This document shows, one piece after another, positions 18,696 to 27,007 of a stretch of 64,000 bases of DNA. Source of the stretch: Mesorhizobium sp. AR10 (lineage in GTDB: Bacteria > Pseudomonadota > Alphaproteobacteria > Rhizobiales > Rhizobiaceae); the NCBI RefSeq assembly GCF_024746795.1, contig NZ_CP080524.1, positions 372,001-436,000 on the forward strand, read 5' to 3'. The translations under genes and the position numbers were made by a program. Position 1 is the stretch's first letter. Every line of letters starts with the position of its first letter. A model generated the notes under the pieces. It saw only the letters and a program-made list of their open reading frames with translations, did not search any database and had not been told where the DNA came from.

Positions 18696-19160
18696 ATGCT
18701 TGCTTGGCTCAAAAAGTTCTTCTCGGGACACCGCTTAAGCTTTATGCAGCTGCCCGAGGAGCAACGGCAGGGTGCGCTTGATGCAGAGTTAAAGGATGTT
18801 TTCAATCAATCGAAAATGTTCTCGGACTTTCTGGCGATGATTTTAAGATTGTCATTCTCGTTTTTGGCATTTGTATATTTCATCAGCAAAGCTTTCTTAT
18901 CAACAGAACTCAGCCACACTATAGTATTCGCGATATGCACCTGCTTTAGTATGGCGGCGTCAAGCGTAATGGCGTTCTACATTATGAAAATTGTTACACT
19001 CTGGGCATCTGATATGTTTATACATCTTCAGGGTCTCATTCTGCGAACTGCAGCCGTCGTGCTCGTGGCGGCGGGAACCATCGTGCTTATTATCGGTATA
19101 ATTTCACTCATTGGCGATATTGCACAGAGTAGTTCGATCCTGGCTCACGCCGCTCCCTGA
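18696..19160 (+). CDS. Hypothetical three-helix membrane protein
   Basis: A 154-residue protein of unknown family. After a basic start (MLAWLKKFFSGHRLS) come three hydrophobic segments at about residues 45-68, 74-98 and 115-140, the last rich in Val, Ile and Gly. A GGGGGGA stretch 5-10 bases before ATG 18696 can serve as ribosome site. The coding sequence is clearly less GC-rich than the flanking genes, with A/T in many third positions, a sign of transfer. It converges on the HEPN-like gene with a 12-base gap. The membrane topology and the neighbour suggest, without proving, a defence or stress role. Confidence 0.6.
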   Translation: MLAWLKKFFSGHRLSFMQLPEEQRQGALDAELKDVFNQSKMFSDFLAMILRLSFSFLAFVYFISKAFLSTELSHTIVFAICTCFSMAASSVMAFYIMKIVTLWASDMFIHLQGLILRTAAVVLVAAGTIVLIIGIISLIGDIAQSSSILAHAAP

Positions 19161-19172
19161 CCTGCCCTTTCG

Positions 19173-19760
19173 CTATGGGAAGTAGGTATCCCAGGGCAGC
19201 TCAAACGCGGCTGTGTAGGTGTTCTCTGGACGAGAATATTTGTCCTCTAAGGTTAGTATCACCCACTCCAACGCTCGCTCAGACAAAATCAATCGATCCT
19301 CGCTGAATGCCTTGTGATCGTCAGCCTCAAAGTCGTTCTTCTCATTCTGGATGTGCATCCGATTTCGGATGCGTCGCAGTTGGTCGAGGTCGTCGTAGAA
19401 GGTCGATCCGGCTGTTCCAAACAGATCATGCTTTTTTGAACTGGCAATGAGCGTTTCAAGTTTATCGATCTGCTTTCGGCGGATGTAGTCAATGACTACC
19501 ATGGGCAGTCCAGCAACACCCTCTCGCGTGTTCCACTTTATGCGTTTGTGAAAGTCGTACAGCAATGCCTCGATCATTGAGACATTGAAGACAATGAGGG
19601 GCTTCTGCAAAAATCGCCTCCGGCCTTCGTCCCCGTCGTCGCGGTGTTTGCGCAATATCTTCATGATCGAAATGTTGAATGTAATGTTCTTGTGCAGCTT
19701 GAAATCAGACATGAAGCTGCTGCTGAGCTTTGTGACCACGCTTGCGCTCCCTTGCGTCAA
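19173..19760 (-). CDS. HEPN-like hypothetical protein
   Basis: A 195-residue all-helical-looking protein. Near residue 130 it has LRRIRNRMHIQNEKN, which resembles the R-N-x-x-H core of HEPN domains, many of which are RNases in toxin-antitoxin and phage-defence systems. Exact spacing differs from the classic RX4-6H form depending on which Arg is taken, so the assignment is tentative. The start is TTG 19760, whose TTGA overlaps the stop of the 26-codon membrane peptide upstream; ATG 19712 is the alternative (179 residues). Base composition is less GC-rich than the core genes. Confidence 0.5.
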   Translation of the reverse strand: MTQGSASVVTKLSSSFMSDFKLHKNITFNISIMKILRKHRDDGDEGRRRFLQKPLIVFNVSMIEALLYDFHKRIKWNTREGVAGLPMVVIDYIRRKQIDKLETLIASSKKHDLFGTAGSTFYDDLDQLRRIRNRMHIQNEKNDFEADDHKAFSEDRLILSERALEWVILTLEDKYSRPENTYTAAFELPWDTYFP

Positions 19761-19837
19761 TGCATCGTGCCAAGTGCCACAACGGCAGCGAGGTAAGATA
19801 GAGCGATCATGATGTAGGCGATCTGGAGAGATGTCAT
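19757..19837 (-). CDS. 26-residue single-pass membrane peptide
   Basis: A very short gene, MTSLQIAYIMIALSYLAAVV plus six residues, almost entirely one membrane helix. AAGGA lies about 10 bases before ATG 19837. Its TGA stop overlaps the TTG start of the HEPN-like gene by four bases in the TTGA arrangement used for translational coupling, which is the main reason to believe it. Upstream (19838-20086) is A/T-rich promoter DNA for both directions. Confidence 0.45.
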   Translation of the reverse strand: MTSLQIAYIMIALSYLAAVVALGTMH

Positions 19838-20086
19838 CTTGGAGCGAATCCTTGGTTGAAGATGACCCCCCTTATATACCTCTGATCGGTGATTTCTGCC
19901 CCCAACATATAGTGTTAACGCCAAATCGACATCGATACCCACAATTCACAGGCAAAGGAAAACCTGTGGACGAATCGCCGTTGACACGTGCTGCGAAGCA
20001 GACAACTACCAGTCGCTCTACCACATAGGAATGATGTCCTAAGCCTGTTTTCGTCCATCAAGGACGTCAGACAGGAGAACATTCAC

Positions 20087-20392
20087 ATGCGTAAGAGCAA
20101 GATTGAAGTCAAAGCCGGGACCCCCGTCGCCCTTCGGCAGACCAAGAAATCCCAGGTGTTGGAAATGCTGAATGGCGGTGGCGTCAGCGTCGTAGCAATT
20201 GCCGACGCACTTTCGATCAGCAAGCAGGCCGCCTATTCGCTAATCGGCGACGTGAAGCGGAGCGGTGTCGTTATCAGCGGTGCCGTGAAAGACGGTGCGA
20301 TGCACTACAGCGTCGTCCAGAAAAAGAAAGCCAAGGCCAAGACGCTTGCCTTTGGCAAGGGTGCGAGCGTCAGTGACGCCCCCTCCCATTGA
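20087..20392 (+). CDS. Small winged-helix DNA-binding protein
   Basis: A 101-residue protein with a basic N-terminus and a winged-helix core: KKSQVLEMLNGGG, then IADALSISKQAAYSLIGDVK, then a wing ending MHYSVV. The fold and order match the 18223-18555 protein. The last 20 residues are Lys/Ala-rich. ACAGGAGA lies 9 bases before ATG 20087. A strong terminator follows at once, so this is a single-gene unit. Confidence 0.65.
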   Translation: MRKSKIEVKAGTPVALRQTKKSQVLEMLNGGGVSVVAIADALSISKQAAYSLIGDVKRSGVVISGAVKDGAMHYSVVQKKKAKAKTLAFGKGASVSDAPSH

Positions 20393-20400
20393 TGCCAGCA

Positions 20401-20440
20401 AAGGGAGCGGATCGGCTATCGCGCCACACCGCTCCCTTTT
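20401..20440 (+). terminator. Rho-independent terminator
   Basis: Ten-base perfect arms AAGGGAGCGG (20401-20410) and CCGCTCCCTT (20429-20438) around an 18-base loop, with TTTT at the end. It begins 8 bases after the winged-helix stop codon. Confidence 0.8.
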
Positions 20441-20469
20441 CGCCGTCCACCAGTTGCATAGCGAGCCTG

Positions 20470-20554
20470 TGAGTGCTGCTTCGCGCAGGCGCCTGATCCA
20501 GCCTGCCGCCGTTCGGCTCAGCGGCCGGCTTCAGTCGCCTGCGCAGGGCAGCAC
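20470..20554. repeat. Hairpin element sharing 32 bases with the iorB 3-prime end
   Basis: Bases 20470-20501 are identical to 21080-21111 inside iorB, in the same orientation. The unit also forms an imperfect hairpin: GTGCTGCTTCGCGCAGGCG (20473-20491) pairs at 16 of 19 positions with 20536-20554. It lies between two convergent genes and may stop transcription from both sides. The GYD gene sits between the two direct copies. Confidence 0.75.
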
Positions 20555-20562
20555 AGTGGCGC

Positions 20563-20856
20563 TCAGGCCATCTTTGCCAGGATCTTGGCCATATCTGCCG
20601 TGTCGAACGCCCTCAATGTCTGGGTTCTGATGTTACCCAGCGATGCGATTGACAAGCCCAGGGCGGTCGCAGCAATCTCGTCGTCGGCTTCTGCAATCGC
20701 CACGACGTCATACTGACCAAGCGTCCACAACAGCGTGTGAACCTTGACGCCGCTCTTGCTGGCCATCGCCTTGAAAGCCTCGGCACGTTTCTGCGTGTCC
20801 TTGATGCTCTTGATACCTTGATCTGTGAAATTCGACAGCAATACGAAGTAAGCCAT
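20563..20856 (-). CDS. GYD-domain protein
   Basis: A 97-residue GYD-domain protein (alpha/beta ferredoxin-like fold, unknown function). It begins MAYFVLLSNFTDQGIKSIKD and carries the LGQYDVVAIAEADDE segment near residue 45, where the family has its G-x-Y-D motif. Met at 20856 is preferred over the longer frame. AGGAACC-like purine DNA just upstream gives a modest ribosome site. It lies downstream of iorB on the same strand with 167 bases between; a 32-base direct repeat brackets it. Confidence 0.83.
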   Translation of the reverse strand: MAYFVLLSNFTDQGIKSIKDTQKRAEAFKAMASKSGVKVHTLLWTLGQYDVVAIAEADDEIAATALGLSIASLGNIRTQTLRAFDTADMAKILAKMA

Positions 20857-21023
20857 TGGTTCCTCCCACAATGGGGAGCGTACGGGCGCTCACGGCGCGT
20901 CCGCCGTCTCCCAGAATTACGATAGCACGAGCCGGGCGCGCGAACCACAAGCGGCAAGGAAGGCACGCGCGGCTGCGGCAACAGTTATTTCACCGATCAG
21001 TTGCAGGAAGCGGGATCCGTTCG

Positions 21024-22583
21024 CTACAGCGACGCCACGGTCTTCAGCGCGCCATCGAGCATGTCACCCTTCTCGTCCTTGAGTGCTGCTTCGCGCAGGC
21101 GCCTGATCCAGTCGGCGGCATCAGGGCGGCCCTTGACCAGATCCAGCGCCGACAGCACCCGGTCGAATTTCGACTGGGCGCGGACATGGGTGTCGCTGTA
21201 GCCCTTGATCAGCCGGCGACAATTGAGGATCTCCGTGCCAAGCGCATAGTCTTCCCGAGCATGGCCGAGCGCCAGCGCATACCAGCGTTCCAGATGCGCC
21301 GTCTCGATCGCGTGGCGCAGCAGGCGACGGCGCCAGCGGCGCAAGCCGCCGATGAACCACAAAGCGGCAAAGCCGGCGAAACTGTCGGTGCGGATGCGCC
21401 GGCCGTGGTTGATGCGGCGGTCGAGGAAGGCGGCAAGCTTCGGACGCGCCTCGATGTAGCTGCCCAGGCCGGCCGGCAGCGTGCCGCAGAATTCCTCGAT
21501 GCGCGGATGGAAATATTCGGTCACCTGCAGGATCGACCCCTCCTTGAGGCCAACCTCGCGGCGCACGCGCTTGTCTCTGGTCGAGCGCGTCTTCAGATCG
21601 GCAACGCGGATCATGTCGTCGTAGCACATGGCGTTGGCCAGATGCTTGGCGGCGGCGATCGACAGCGCATAGGCATGTCCGGCACTATCCTGCGCGACCG
21701 CCCGATCCAGACGGTCGAGATACTCGCCGCCATAGGCAATGTCCTGATAGTCGACGACCTTCCTCAGGCCGCGCAGCGCCATGTCGCGCAGCGGCTCCGG
21801 CAGCTCGCCGACACGACCCGCCAGTTCCTGCCAGCCTTTCAGCAGGCTTTCCGGACCGCTGACCTTCCCCGCCGCATCTAGGCTAGGCTTAACAACCGTA
21901 GGCTCCGCAACCTGTGGCGCAGCCGCGCCGGTGCCGCGCGCGCGGTCGAAGGAAGCGCCGAAGGCAGCAAGGCTTGCCTTCACGCCCCGGCCGCCGGCGC
22001 CAATCGCCTGCTCATAGCTTTCGCGGGTGAACGGCAGCGCGTCGGACCCGGCCAGCGCGCCGAGCAGACTGGCCGAGATCATCGAACCGTTGTCGGCGGC
22101 GATCTTCTCCATGTCGAAGGCGATGAAGCGCTTGGCCGCGGTCTCCGCCGTTGCGTGCACCTTCGGCGACGAGGCCCGGCCATCACCGGGTTCGATCTTT
22201 TCCGACACGGCGGCGATGCGGTGCGACGAGGCGATCAACGTTGTGCGCTCGGGTGTGACGAAGCCGCGGATGATGGCCCGGCCGGCTTCCATCAATTCGG
22301 CCGCGATCAAAATGTCGACATCGCCTTGTGACGGCGACAGCGCAAACACCGGCAAGCGGCCGGTGTCGCGGCACATTTCGACATAGTAGATGGTGGCGCC
22401 GGTGCGCTGGGCGACGCCGGCAACCGAGGTCGACTGCGCCAGATAGCCGTTGCGCTCGGCGACGTCGGTGATCCAGTCGGCCAGCACGCCGCCGCCCTGC
22501 CCGCCCACCGCCAGCACGGCAAGCTTGATGACGCGCTCATCGTGCTGGACGTCTGCTCTTGGGTGCAAATGAGGCTCAAGCAT
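21024..22583 (-). CDS. iorB: Indolepyruvate:ferredoxin oxidoreductase beta subunit (IorB, long form)
   Basis: A 519-residue IorB-type subunit. The first 190 residues are the pyruvate/ketoisovalerate oxidoreductase gamma domain (AVLAVGGQGGGVLADW; GVAQRTGATIYYVEM). The remaining 300 residues form the extra domain seen in the long IOR beta subunits of proteobacteria, ending WIRRLREAALKDEKGDMLDG. With IorA it oxidatively decarboxylates aryl-pyruvates to aryl-acetyl-CoA, passing electrons to ferredoxin. The first 8 bases overlap the end of iorA. The C-terminal WIRRLREAAL codons are duplicated downstream at 20470-20501. Confidence 0.9.
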   Translation of the reverse strand: MLEPHLHPRADVQHDERVIKLAVLAVGGQGGGVLADWITDVAERNGYLAQSTSVAGVAQRTGATIYYVEMCRDTGRLPVFALSPSQGDVDILIAAELMEAGRAIIRGFVTPERTTLIASSHRIAAVSEKIEPGDGRASSPKVHATAETAAKRFIAFDMEKIAADNGSMISASLLGALAGSDALPFTRESYEQAIGAGGRGVKASLAAFGASFDRARGTGAAAPQVAEPTVVKPSLDAAGKVSGPESLLKGWQELAGRVGELPEPLRDMALRGLRKVVDYQDIAYGGEYLDRLDRAVAQDSAGHAYALSIAAAKHLANAMCYDDMIRVADLKTRSTRDKRVRREVGLKEGSILQVTEYFHPRIEEFCGTLPAGLGSYIEARPKLAAFLDRRINHGRRIRTDSFAGFAALWFIGGLRRWRRRLLRHAIETAHLERWYALALGHAREDYALGTEILNCRRLIKGYSDTHVRAQSKFDRVLSALDLVKGRPDAADWIRRLREAALKDEKGDMLDGALKTVASL

Positions 22584-24729
22584 CGGCGAATGTCAGGCGC
22601 CGGCTTTCGCGGCGCCGCTGCAGCAGGCCGATCGTGGCGCGGCGCGCCATTTCGAGGAAGCGGTCCCGGCGGCCGGGATTGTGCACCACGTCGGCGCGGT
22701 AGAAGGACGGGCACAGCACCGCCGCATCGGCGACCTCGCCGCAATTGCCGCAGCCGACGCAGCTCTGGTCGATATGCGCGACCGGATCGTCGCGCAGCGG
22801 ATCGTCCAGCGACTTCACCGATAGCGACGGGCAGCCGGAGAGCCGCATACAGGCGTGGTCGCCGGTGCAGATGTCCTCGTCGACGCCGAATTTCGGCTTG
22901 ACGACACGCGTCCCACCCTTGATCGCCTTGTCGACCAGCGGCTTTTCGCGACGCTGCCGGTTGAGCATGCATTCGGACGAGGCGACGATGACTTTTGGTC
23001 CTTTCTCGTCCGTCGTCAGCGCCTCGCGCAGCGTGTCCTGCATCTTGGTCACATCATAGGTGCGGTCGATATGGCGCAGCCATTTGACGCCCATGCCTTT
23101 CACCGCCTCGGTGATCGGATGCTTGGTCGATTTCGTCTTGTTGCCCGCGCGCGACGACAAGATGTCCTGGCCGCCGGTGGCGGCGGAGTAAAAATTGTCG
23201 ACGATGACGATGACACCGTCATTCTTGTTGAACACGGCATTGCCGATCGAGGAGGTCAGGCCGTTGTGCCAGAAGCCGCCGTCGCCGACGAAGGAGATCG
23301 AGCGGCGCTTGGCGTCGGGCGAATTGAACGCCGAGGCCGAGGCCGGCCCCAGCCCGTACCCCATGGTGGTGGCGCCGAGCTCGAAAGGCGGCATGATCGA
23401 GAACAGATGGCAGCCGATGTCGGAGGCGATGTGGTGCTTGCCGAGCTCCTGTTCGACCAGCTTGGTGGCGGCAAAGATCGGCCGTTCCGGACAGCCAACG
23501 CAGAAGCCGGGCGGGCGCCCCGGCACGACGTTGATCAGGTCGGCAATGTCGACACCGTCGCCGATCTTGTTTGGCGCACGCACCTCGCCCGACAGCAGAT
23601 GCGGTGCGGTGGCGCGCAGGAAGGCGCCGATGCCGTCGAGCATGACCTGGCCGGTGTATTCGCCGGCCATCGGCAGATACTCCTTGCCGACGAGTTTCGT
23701 GCCGCGCTCGGCCTTATGCAGCATCGAGGCGAACGCCTGCTCGATGTAATTGGGCTGGCCCTCCTCGACGACGAGTACGGATCCCTTGCCCTCGCAGAAG
23801 GACAGGAACTCGTCGTCGACCAGGGGATAGACGACATTCAAGACATAGAGCGGCACGTCGGTACCGCCAAAGGTGTCGGCGAGGCCGAGGCGCTGCAGCG
23901 CGCGGATGACCGAATTGTACATGCCGCCCTGCATGACGATGCCGACCGAGCCGTGGTCCGGTCCGAAGATCTCGTTGATCTTGTTTTTGCGGATGAAATC
24001 GACCGCCGCCGGCCAGCGTTTCTGCACCTTTTCCTTCTCGTGCAGGAAGGAGGCGGGCGGCAGGACGATGCGGCCGGTATCGCGGCGTGGCGCGTCGAGC
24101 GCGTCGGCCACCGTCATCGCCGGCCGCTTGTTGTCCTTGGCGATGAAATGGCCGTGGACGTGGCAGCAGCGGATGCGGACCTGCAGCATGACCGGCGTGT
24201 TGGAAACCTCGGAAAGTTCGAAGCCATCCTCCACCGCCTTGACGATCGATGGCAGGTTCGGCCGCGGATCGAGCAGCCAGACCTGGCTTTTCATGGCGAA
24301 GGCATGGCTGCGCTCCTGCATGATCGAGGAACCCTCGCCATAGTCCTCGCCGACAATGATCAGTGCGCCGCCGGTGACGCCGCCGGAAGCGAGATTGGCC
24401 AGCGCATCGGAGGCGACATTGGTGCCGACGGTCGACTTGAATGTAGCGGCACCGCGGATCGGATAATGCACGGATGCCGCCAGCATGGCGGTGGCGGTCG
24501 CTTCCGAGGCGCTGGCCTCGAAATGCACGCCGAGTTCGCCCAGAATATCCTGCGCGTCGGCCAGCACGTCCATGAGATGGCTGATCGGCGCGCCCTGATA
24601 GCCGCCGACATAGCCGACGCCGCATTGCAGCAGCGCCTTGGTGATGGCGAGGATTCCTTCGCCCGCGAACTCCTCGCCGGCGCCGAGCCTAAGCTTCTCG
24701 ACTTCCTTGGCAAAAGACCGTTCGGCCAT
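22576..24729 (-). CDS. iorA: Indolepyruvate:ferredoxin oxidoreductase alpha subunit (IorA)
   Basis: A 717-residue thiamine-diphosphate enzyme. The pyrimidine-binding part opens the protein (GEGILAITKALLQCGV; YQGAPISHLMDVL). The cofactor-binding part has GDGGFWHNGLTSSIGN near residue 470, and a cysteine pair FCVGCPERP lies near residue 405. The C-terminus is ferredoxin-like, with CTGDHACMRLSGCP and CVGCGNCGEVADAAVLCP; the first cluster has unusual cysteine spacing, as in aerobic proteobacterial IORs. Substrates in the family are indole-, phenyl- and 4-hydroxyphenylpyruvate. It leads an iorA-iorB unit; a MarR gene ends 44 bases upstream. Confidence 0.92.
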   Translation of the reverse strand: MAERSFAKEVEKLRLGAGEEFAGEGILAITKALLQCGVGYVGGYQGAPISHLMDVLADAQDILGELGVHFEASASEATATAMLAASVHYPIRGAATFKSTVGTNVASDALANLASGGVTGGALIIVGEDYGEGSSIMQERSHAFAMKSQVWLLDPRPNLPSIVKAVEDGFELSEVSNTPVMLQVRIRCCHVHGHFIAKDNKRPAMTVADALDAPRRDTGRIVLPPASFLHEKEKVQKRWPAAVDFIRKNKINEIFGPDHGSVGIVMQGGMYNSVIRALQRLGLADTFGGTDVPLYVLNVVYPLVDDEFLSFCEGKGSVLVVEEGQPNYIEQAFASMLHKAERGTKLVGKEYLPMAGEYTGQVMLDGIGAFLRATAPHLLSGEVRAPNKIGDGVDIADLINVVPGRPPGFCVGCPERPIFAATKLVEQELGKHHIASDIGCHLFSIMPPFELGATTMGYGLGPASASAFNSPDAKRRSISFVGDGGFWHNGLTSSIGNAVFNKNDGVIVIVDNFYSAATGGQDILSSRAGNKTKSTKHPITEAVKGMGVKWLRHIDRTYDVTKMQDTLREALTTDEKGPKVIVASSECMLNRQRREKPLVDKAIKGGTRVVKPKFGVDEDICTGDHACMRLSGCPSLSVKSLDDPLRDDPVAHIDQSCVGCGNCGEVADAAVLCPSFYRADVVHNPGRRDRFLEMARRATIGLLQRRRESRRLTFADA

Positions 24730-24773
24730 TTTTTACTCCTTCCGTTACCGCCGGGCGTTGGCGGCGCGTAGGT

Positions 24774-25256
24774 CTAGATGTCGTGCTTGCGAATGTTCTT
24801 CAGCATCTTCAGCAGCGTTGCGATCAGCGCCGCATATTCGGCATCGTCGACATCGTCGAACATTGCCTCAAACGCGTCATGCATGGCCGGCCAGGCGCGG
24901 GTGAACTCGGCGCGACCATCGTCGGTCAGGAACACATGTCGGATGCGGCTGTCGGTGACTCCCTGCTCACGCCGCACAAAGCCCTGCCCTTCCAACGTGT
25001 CGAGCGTCCGGCTCAGCGTCGACTGCTCGATCACAGTATAGACCGAGAGGTCGTTGACGGTGACGCCGTCGGTGACCGACAGCACGGCCAGCGTCCGCAC
25101 CTGCGGAATGGTCAGGCCCTGCTTGCGGAAATCGTCGCGCAAGGTGGCGTTGTAGCGGCCCATGATGCGGTTCATCAGATAGGGCGCGAACTGCTGCAGG
25201 CCAATCTCGCCCAGTGTGGAGATGCGCTGGCGTTTTTCCGGGAGCTTCTGTTCCAT
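24774..25256 (-). CDS. MarR-family transcriptional regulator
   Basis: A 160-residue winged-helix regulator. The core reads LTIPQVRTLAVLSVTDG, then DLSVYTVIEQSTLSRTLDTL (recognition region) and GFVRREQGVTDSRIRHVFLT with the wing Asp-x-Arg. ATG 25256 is used because GGGAGG lies 6 bases upstream and the codon overlaps the preceding flavoprotein stop by one base. It lies between a flavin oxidoreductase and iorAB on the same strand, so it probably controls this group in response to an aromatic ligand. The ligand is not known. Confidence 0.88.
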   Translation of the reverse strand: MEQKLPEKRQRISTLGEIGLQQFAPYLMNRIMGRYNATLRDDFRKQGLTIPQVRTLAVLSVTDGVTVNDLSVYTVIEQSTLSRTLDTLEGQGFVRREQGVTDSRIRHVFLTDDGRAEFTRAWPAMHDAFEAMFDDVDDAEYAALIATLLKMLKNIRKHDI

Positions 25257-26827
25257 CACAACCTCCCTGCCAGGAGAAAGCCGGATCCGCCGCCCAAGCC
25301 CGCGCCGGGATGGGTCGAGGCGCCGATATGGTAGAGGCCCTTGATACCGGTGTCATGGTTGCGGCTCGCCTTGAACGGCCGCCACAGGAACGATTGATCG
25401 ATGGTCGACGAGCCGCCATAGGGGTCGCCGCCGACCAGATTGATGTTCATCGCTTCCAGGTCTGCCGGCGAATAGGCGCGGCGCACTATGATGCTCTTTT
25501 TGAAGCCGTCGATATGGCTGGCGAGGATGGCCTCGACGCGATCGGCATAGGCTTCGCGCAGCGCGTCGGTCCAGCGGCCGTCCGCCGGTGTCTGCAGCTT
25601 GCCAGCCGCATCGCCCTTGATAAGCCGAGGCGCCTCGGGCAGTTGCAGCCACAGGATCGCCTGGCCATCCGGACAGCGCGACGGGTCGAGCGCGTGCGGC
25701 TGGCCGACGCAGACGGTCGGCACCGCCGGCAGCATACCGCGCGTGGCCTCGTTACAGGCCTTGGATACGCCGTCGAGCCCCGGCGTCAGATGCAGCAGGG
25801 CAACCTTGTCCAGGCCCTCGCCGCGCCATGCCGGCGGCTTGTTCAGCGCATAGTGAATCTGGAAGTTGCCCTTCCCGTAGCGGTATTTCTGAGTCGCGTC
25901 GACCGCAGCCGCCGGCGCATCCTTTCCAAGCAAGCGGCCGTAAAGCTGGGTCGGGGTGACTGAGCAGATGATGCTCTTTTTCGCCGCGATCGTCTCGCCG
26001 GATACCAGCCGCACAGCAGAGGCCAGGCCGCCGCTCTGGACGATCCCGGCTACGTCGGCTCCAGTACGGATTTCACCGCCGCGTTCCCTGATCAAGCCTT
26101 CGAACGCCAAGAGCAGGTTCTTCGCCCCACCCTTGACGATAGGTGCGCCAGCGGCCTCCAGCGCGAAGGCGATGACCTTGGCGATCTGACCGGAAAAGGC
26201 ATCTTCCGGCCCAAGGCCGGCATGCAGTACCCAGGGCGCCCATAGCGCGCGGATGGTTTCCGATTGATAGGTGCTCTCCAGCCAGCTGCGCGCCGGCACC
26301 AGCGCCTCGCCGAGAAAGGCGGCAAGAGCGCGCGGGCCACGCCGCCAGGCTTCGCCCGCCATAAGCTTGGTCGTCGGATAAGACCACACGCTGCCGCCGA
26401 GCATTCCGAACAAAAGGCCGGCATTGCGCTCGATGCTTCCGACATCGCTTCCGTGCTGGTCGCCGTCACCTGCCGACACGGCATTGATCGCCGCGATGTT
26501 GGCGGCGCGATCGGTGCGCAGGATGGCGTGGCTGCCGTCCGGCCGCAGCACGCCGGTGGGCGTGCCGGTGTGGCAGAATTCCAGCCCATGCCGCGCCAGG
26601 TCCTTGCCAAGTGCGGCATAGGCCGGCGACGTGATGAACAGGACGAAGGTCGTCGCCATCACATCATGGATGAAGCCGGGCGCGGTGATCTCCTCAGTGC
26701 GCATACAGCCGCCGATGCGGTCGTTGCGCTCCAGGACGAGCACCTTCGCGCCCTTGCCGCCGAGCATCGCCGCGCAGACCAGCGCGTTGATGCCGCTGCC
26801 GACGATGATGTGATCCGGCGCGCTCAT
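25256..26827 (-). CDS. FAD-dependent oxidoreductase, phytoene-dehydrogenase-like
   Basis: A 523-residue flavoprotein. It starts with the dinucleotide-binding fold DHIIVGSGINALVCAAMLGG and an acidic end LVLERNDRIGGCMRT. The C-terminus has GLYHIGASTHPGAGLGGGSG, the second FAD contact typical of the CrtI/amine-oxidase group. It resembles the 27911-29494 protein over its whole length, so the two look like paralogues. The substrate is unknown, but the neighbours point to an aromatic or indolic intermediate. ATG 26827 is preferred over a TTG two codons upstream. It is translationally coupled to the MarR gene. Confidence 0.85.
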   Translation of the reverse strand: MSAPDHIIVGSGINALVCAAMLGGKGAKVLVLERNDRIGGCMRTEEITAPGFIHDVMATTFVLFITSPAYAALGKDLARHGLEFCHTGTPTGVLRPDGSHAILRTDRAANIAAINAVSAGDGDQHGSDVGSIERNAGLLFGMLGGSVWSYPTTKLMAGEAWRRGPRALAAFLGEALVPARSWLESTYQSETIRALWAPWVLHAGLGPEDAFSGQIAKVIAFALEAAGAPIVKGGAKNLLLAFEGLIRERGGEIRTGADVAGIVQSGGLASAVRLVSGETIAAKKSIICSVTPTQLYGRLLGKDAPAAAVDATQKYRYGKGNFQIHYALNKPPAWRGEGLDKVALLHLTPGLDGVSKACNEATRGMLPAVPTVCVGQPHALDPSRCPDGQAILWLQLPEAPRLIKGDAAGKLQTPADGRWTDALREAYADRVEAILASHIDGFKKSIIVRRAYSPADLEAMNINLVGGDPYGGSSTIDQSFLWRPFKASRNHDTGIKGLYHIGASTHPGAGLGGGSGFLLAGRL

Positions 26828-26883
26828 CGGCAATTGCTCTCCGTGAGCGGATGGGGTTCAGTTGCGCAGGATAGTGTTCCTTC

Positions 26884-26914
26884 AGGCCCCCCTCTGTCCT
26901 GCCGGAGGGGGCGC
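26884..26914. repeat. Deletion remnant of the palindromic element
   Basis: The outer left end GCCCCCCTCTGTCCTGCCGG is joined directly to the outer right end GAGGGGGCGCC, so almost the whole interior of the element seen at 14554 and 39388 is missing. It lies in the gap between the flavoprotein start and the cyclase stop (26828-27007), which otherwise shows no gene. Confidence 0.75.
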
Positions 26915-27007
26915 CGTGGAGCTGCAGCGTTGCAAGGCCGCCGCTCCCAAATCGTCGTTACTGCGTTGCCCGCAAGCATGATCTTCTCCCGAAGACCGCC
27001 GCCTCGC

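Noticed and set aside
19990..20045. tRNA-like fragment (CGCTCTACCACA on the plus strand resembles a reversed D arm)
   Set aside because: No acceptor or T arm can be built, and no stretch matches the end of tRNA-Thr well enough to be an attachment site.
22855..24771. A 638-codon plus-strand frame
   Set aside because: It is antisense to iorA, which has complete cofactor motifs.
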